The translations under genes and the position numbers were made by a program. A stretch of DNA of 16,082 nucleotides from Candidatus Fermentibacterota bacterium. Lineage in GTDB: Bacteria > Fermentibacterota > Fermentibacteria > Fermentibacterales > Fermentibacteraceae. Under the pieces are notes generated by a model. It was not told the DNA's origin. It worked only from the letters and a program-made list of their open reading frames with translations, and searched no databases. The stretch lies in the NCBI GenBank assembly GCA_002748705.1, contig PDSZ01000036.1:1-16082 (forward strand). Direction: 5' to 3'. Below are positions 15,232-16,082 of this stretch, piece after piece. Each line of letters opens with the position of its first letter. The first letter of the stretch is position 1.

Positions 15232-15911
15232 CAGAATGGGTTGGAACCACCAACGAAATGCTGGGATATTCTCCCGGCGAATTGTTCACGAACCTTCTGC
15301 TTGCCCTGGCAGCAGGGCTCCTGATCGGCATTGTGTACAAGGCTACCCACCGGGGGCTTACATATTCTCAGAACTTTGTGGTAACTCTTGTACTGATGAG
15401 CATAACTGTCTCTGCTGTAATGATGGTGATCGGAAGCAACCTGGCAAGGGCATTTGCCCTTGTAGGCGCCCTTACCATCGTACGATTCAGAACTGTTATC
15501 AAGGACACAAGGGACACTGCATTCGTTTTCTTCGCTCTTACTGAAGGAATCGCTTCCGGTACAGGAAACTACCTGCTCACTGCAGTTTCAACTGTGTTTA
15601 TCGGGCTTGTGGCACTGATTCTCTTCAAAACCAACTTTGGCGCATACATGAGAAGCGAGTTCGTTCTTCGTTTTCGGTTCGACAGGGAATCAGGTGTGGA
15701 AGCTCTTTACACCAAACTGATAGGTGAGAAAACCTCCAGATCAACCCTTATTCACATAGAACCCTCCGGCGAGGGAAGGTATCTGATACTCTCCTACGAT
15801 ATCACTCTGAAACGCGGAGTGAATGCAGGCGTACTTGTTACTTCCCTGGAAAAAACATCTGGAATAGACAGAGTAAGCCTTGTAAGCTCAATGGAAGACA
15901 GCGAATTCTAG
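15219..15911 (+). CDS. DUF4956 integral membrane protein
   Basis: A 230-residue protein with four likely membrane segments, about 22-41 (LFTNLLLALAAGLLIGIVYK), 52-72, 76-90 and 118-137, and a soluble C-terminal domain of about 90 residues (ferredoxin-like by its alternating pattern, not demonstrated). The block ALVGALTIVRFRTVIKD at 80-96, followed by FVFFALTEGIASG, is the conserved core of DUF4956, whose members often sit beside VTC domain genes. It may anchor or channel the polyphosphate made by its neighbour, but no function is established. The TTG start at 15219 has AGAGGAG at 15206-15212 and overlaps the VTC gene by 13 bases. Its TAG stop is the first part of an inverted-repeat element. 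Confidence 0.85.
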   Translation: MPTLTEWVGTTNEMLGYSPGELFTNLLLALAAGLLIGIVYKATHRGLTYSQNFVVTLVLMSITVSAVMMVIGSNLARAFALVGALTIVRFRTVIKDTRDTAFVFFALTEGIASGTGNYLLTAVSTVFIGLVALILFKTNFGAYMRSEFVLRFRFDRESGVEALYTKLIGEKTSRSTLIHIEPSGEGRYLILSYDITLKRGVNAGVLVTSLEKTSGIDRVSLVSSMEDSEF

Positions 15912-16067
15912 TGTCCTGTCAAACCTCAGATGACGGATTCTGCTTATCTGCCCAGGCAGCGTTGCAGACTCGGTTACATAGCCTCCGGCTATGCGCCCTC
16001 ACCTGCGCCTCTCCTGAACAGATAATAACTGCGCATACTCTCCACATCCGAAGCATGACAGGACACT
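15910..16067 (+). repeat. 158-bp element with perfect 12-bp inverted termini
   Basis: AGTGTCCTGTCA at 15910-15921 and TGACAGGACACT at 16056-16067 are perfect inverted repeats, and the similarity continues inward imperfectly for about 11 more bases (19 of 23 matching). A second pair, TTATCTG 15944-15950 and CAGATAA 16019-16025, lies inside, and a 7-bp hairpin, CATAGCC 15977-15983 with GGCTATG 15987-15993, sits close to the centre. No protein is encoded. It could be a miniature inverted-repeat transposable element or a large bidirectional terminator. No target duplication is clear, and only one copy is in the window. The first arm overlaps the DUF4956 stop codon. Confidence 0.6.
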
Positions 16068-16082
16068 GATATGGTTGGACCT

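Noticed and set aside
1..16082. CRISPR arrays, tRNA or rRNA genes
   Set aside because: No regularly spaced direct repeats, cloverleaf with a T-loop GTTCRA box, or rRNA-like conserved sequence was seen on either strand.

Overview
The window looks like a chromosome segment of an uncultivated Gram-negative bacterium of the FCB superphylum. Two large secreted proteins end in a domain resembling the type A (Por/type IX secretion) sorting domain, an outer-membrane porin ends in phenylalanine, and TTG starts are frequent. A Fermentibacteria-like lineage is a reasonable guess, but it is inferred from gene content and not demonstrated.

Layout. (1) Positions 1-720 hold no intact gene. They contain the C-terminal end of an IS1380-type DDE transposase with a candidate right IS end near 409-427, followed by a decayed reading frame. 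(2) A sigma70-like promoter (724-750) and a structured leader (about 757-940) precede a conserved housekeeping run on the + strand: rpsF, ssb, a second short SSB-type OB-fold gene in the position priB occupies in E. coli, rpsR, a DUF2232 membrane protein, rplI, tsaD, acpS and a bifunctional NAD(P)HX epimerase/dehydratase gene. Spacing is mostly tight or overlapping. (3) A RhaI-like sugar isomerase homologue (6805-7926) has apparently lost most of its metal ligands. (4) One small secreted, thioredoxin-like gene lies on the - strand (7966-8388). (5) Divergent from it is a five-gene + strand cassette: two tandem paralogous CotH-kinase/lamin-tail/sorting-domain proteins, a Porin_O_P type porin, a VTC-type polyphosphate polymerase domain protein and a DUF4956 membrane protein. 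(6) A 158-bp inverted-repeat element starts inside the last stop codon.

How the genes fit together. The first operon couples ribosomal proteins S6, S18 and L9 with ssDNA-binding proteins, tRNA t6A synthesis, acyl-carrier-protein activation and repair of damaged NAD(P)H. The leader can fold a 12-bp helix that buries the whole rpsF Shine-Dalgarno sequence, which fits feedback control by S6:S18. The second cassette is the most interesting part. It combines predicted surface or secreted CotH-type kinases, a possible phosphate/polyphosphate porin, a polyphosphate polymerase domain and a membrane protein that often accompanies such domains. It suggests a phosphate- or polyphosphate-linked cell-surface system, and that functional link is inference.
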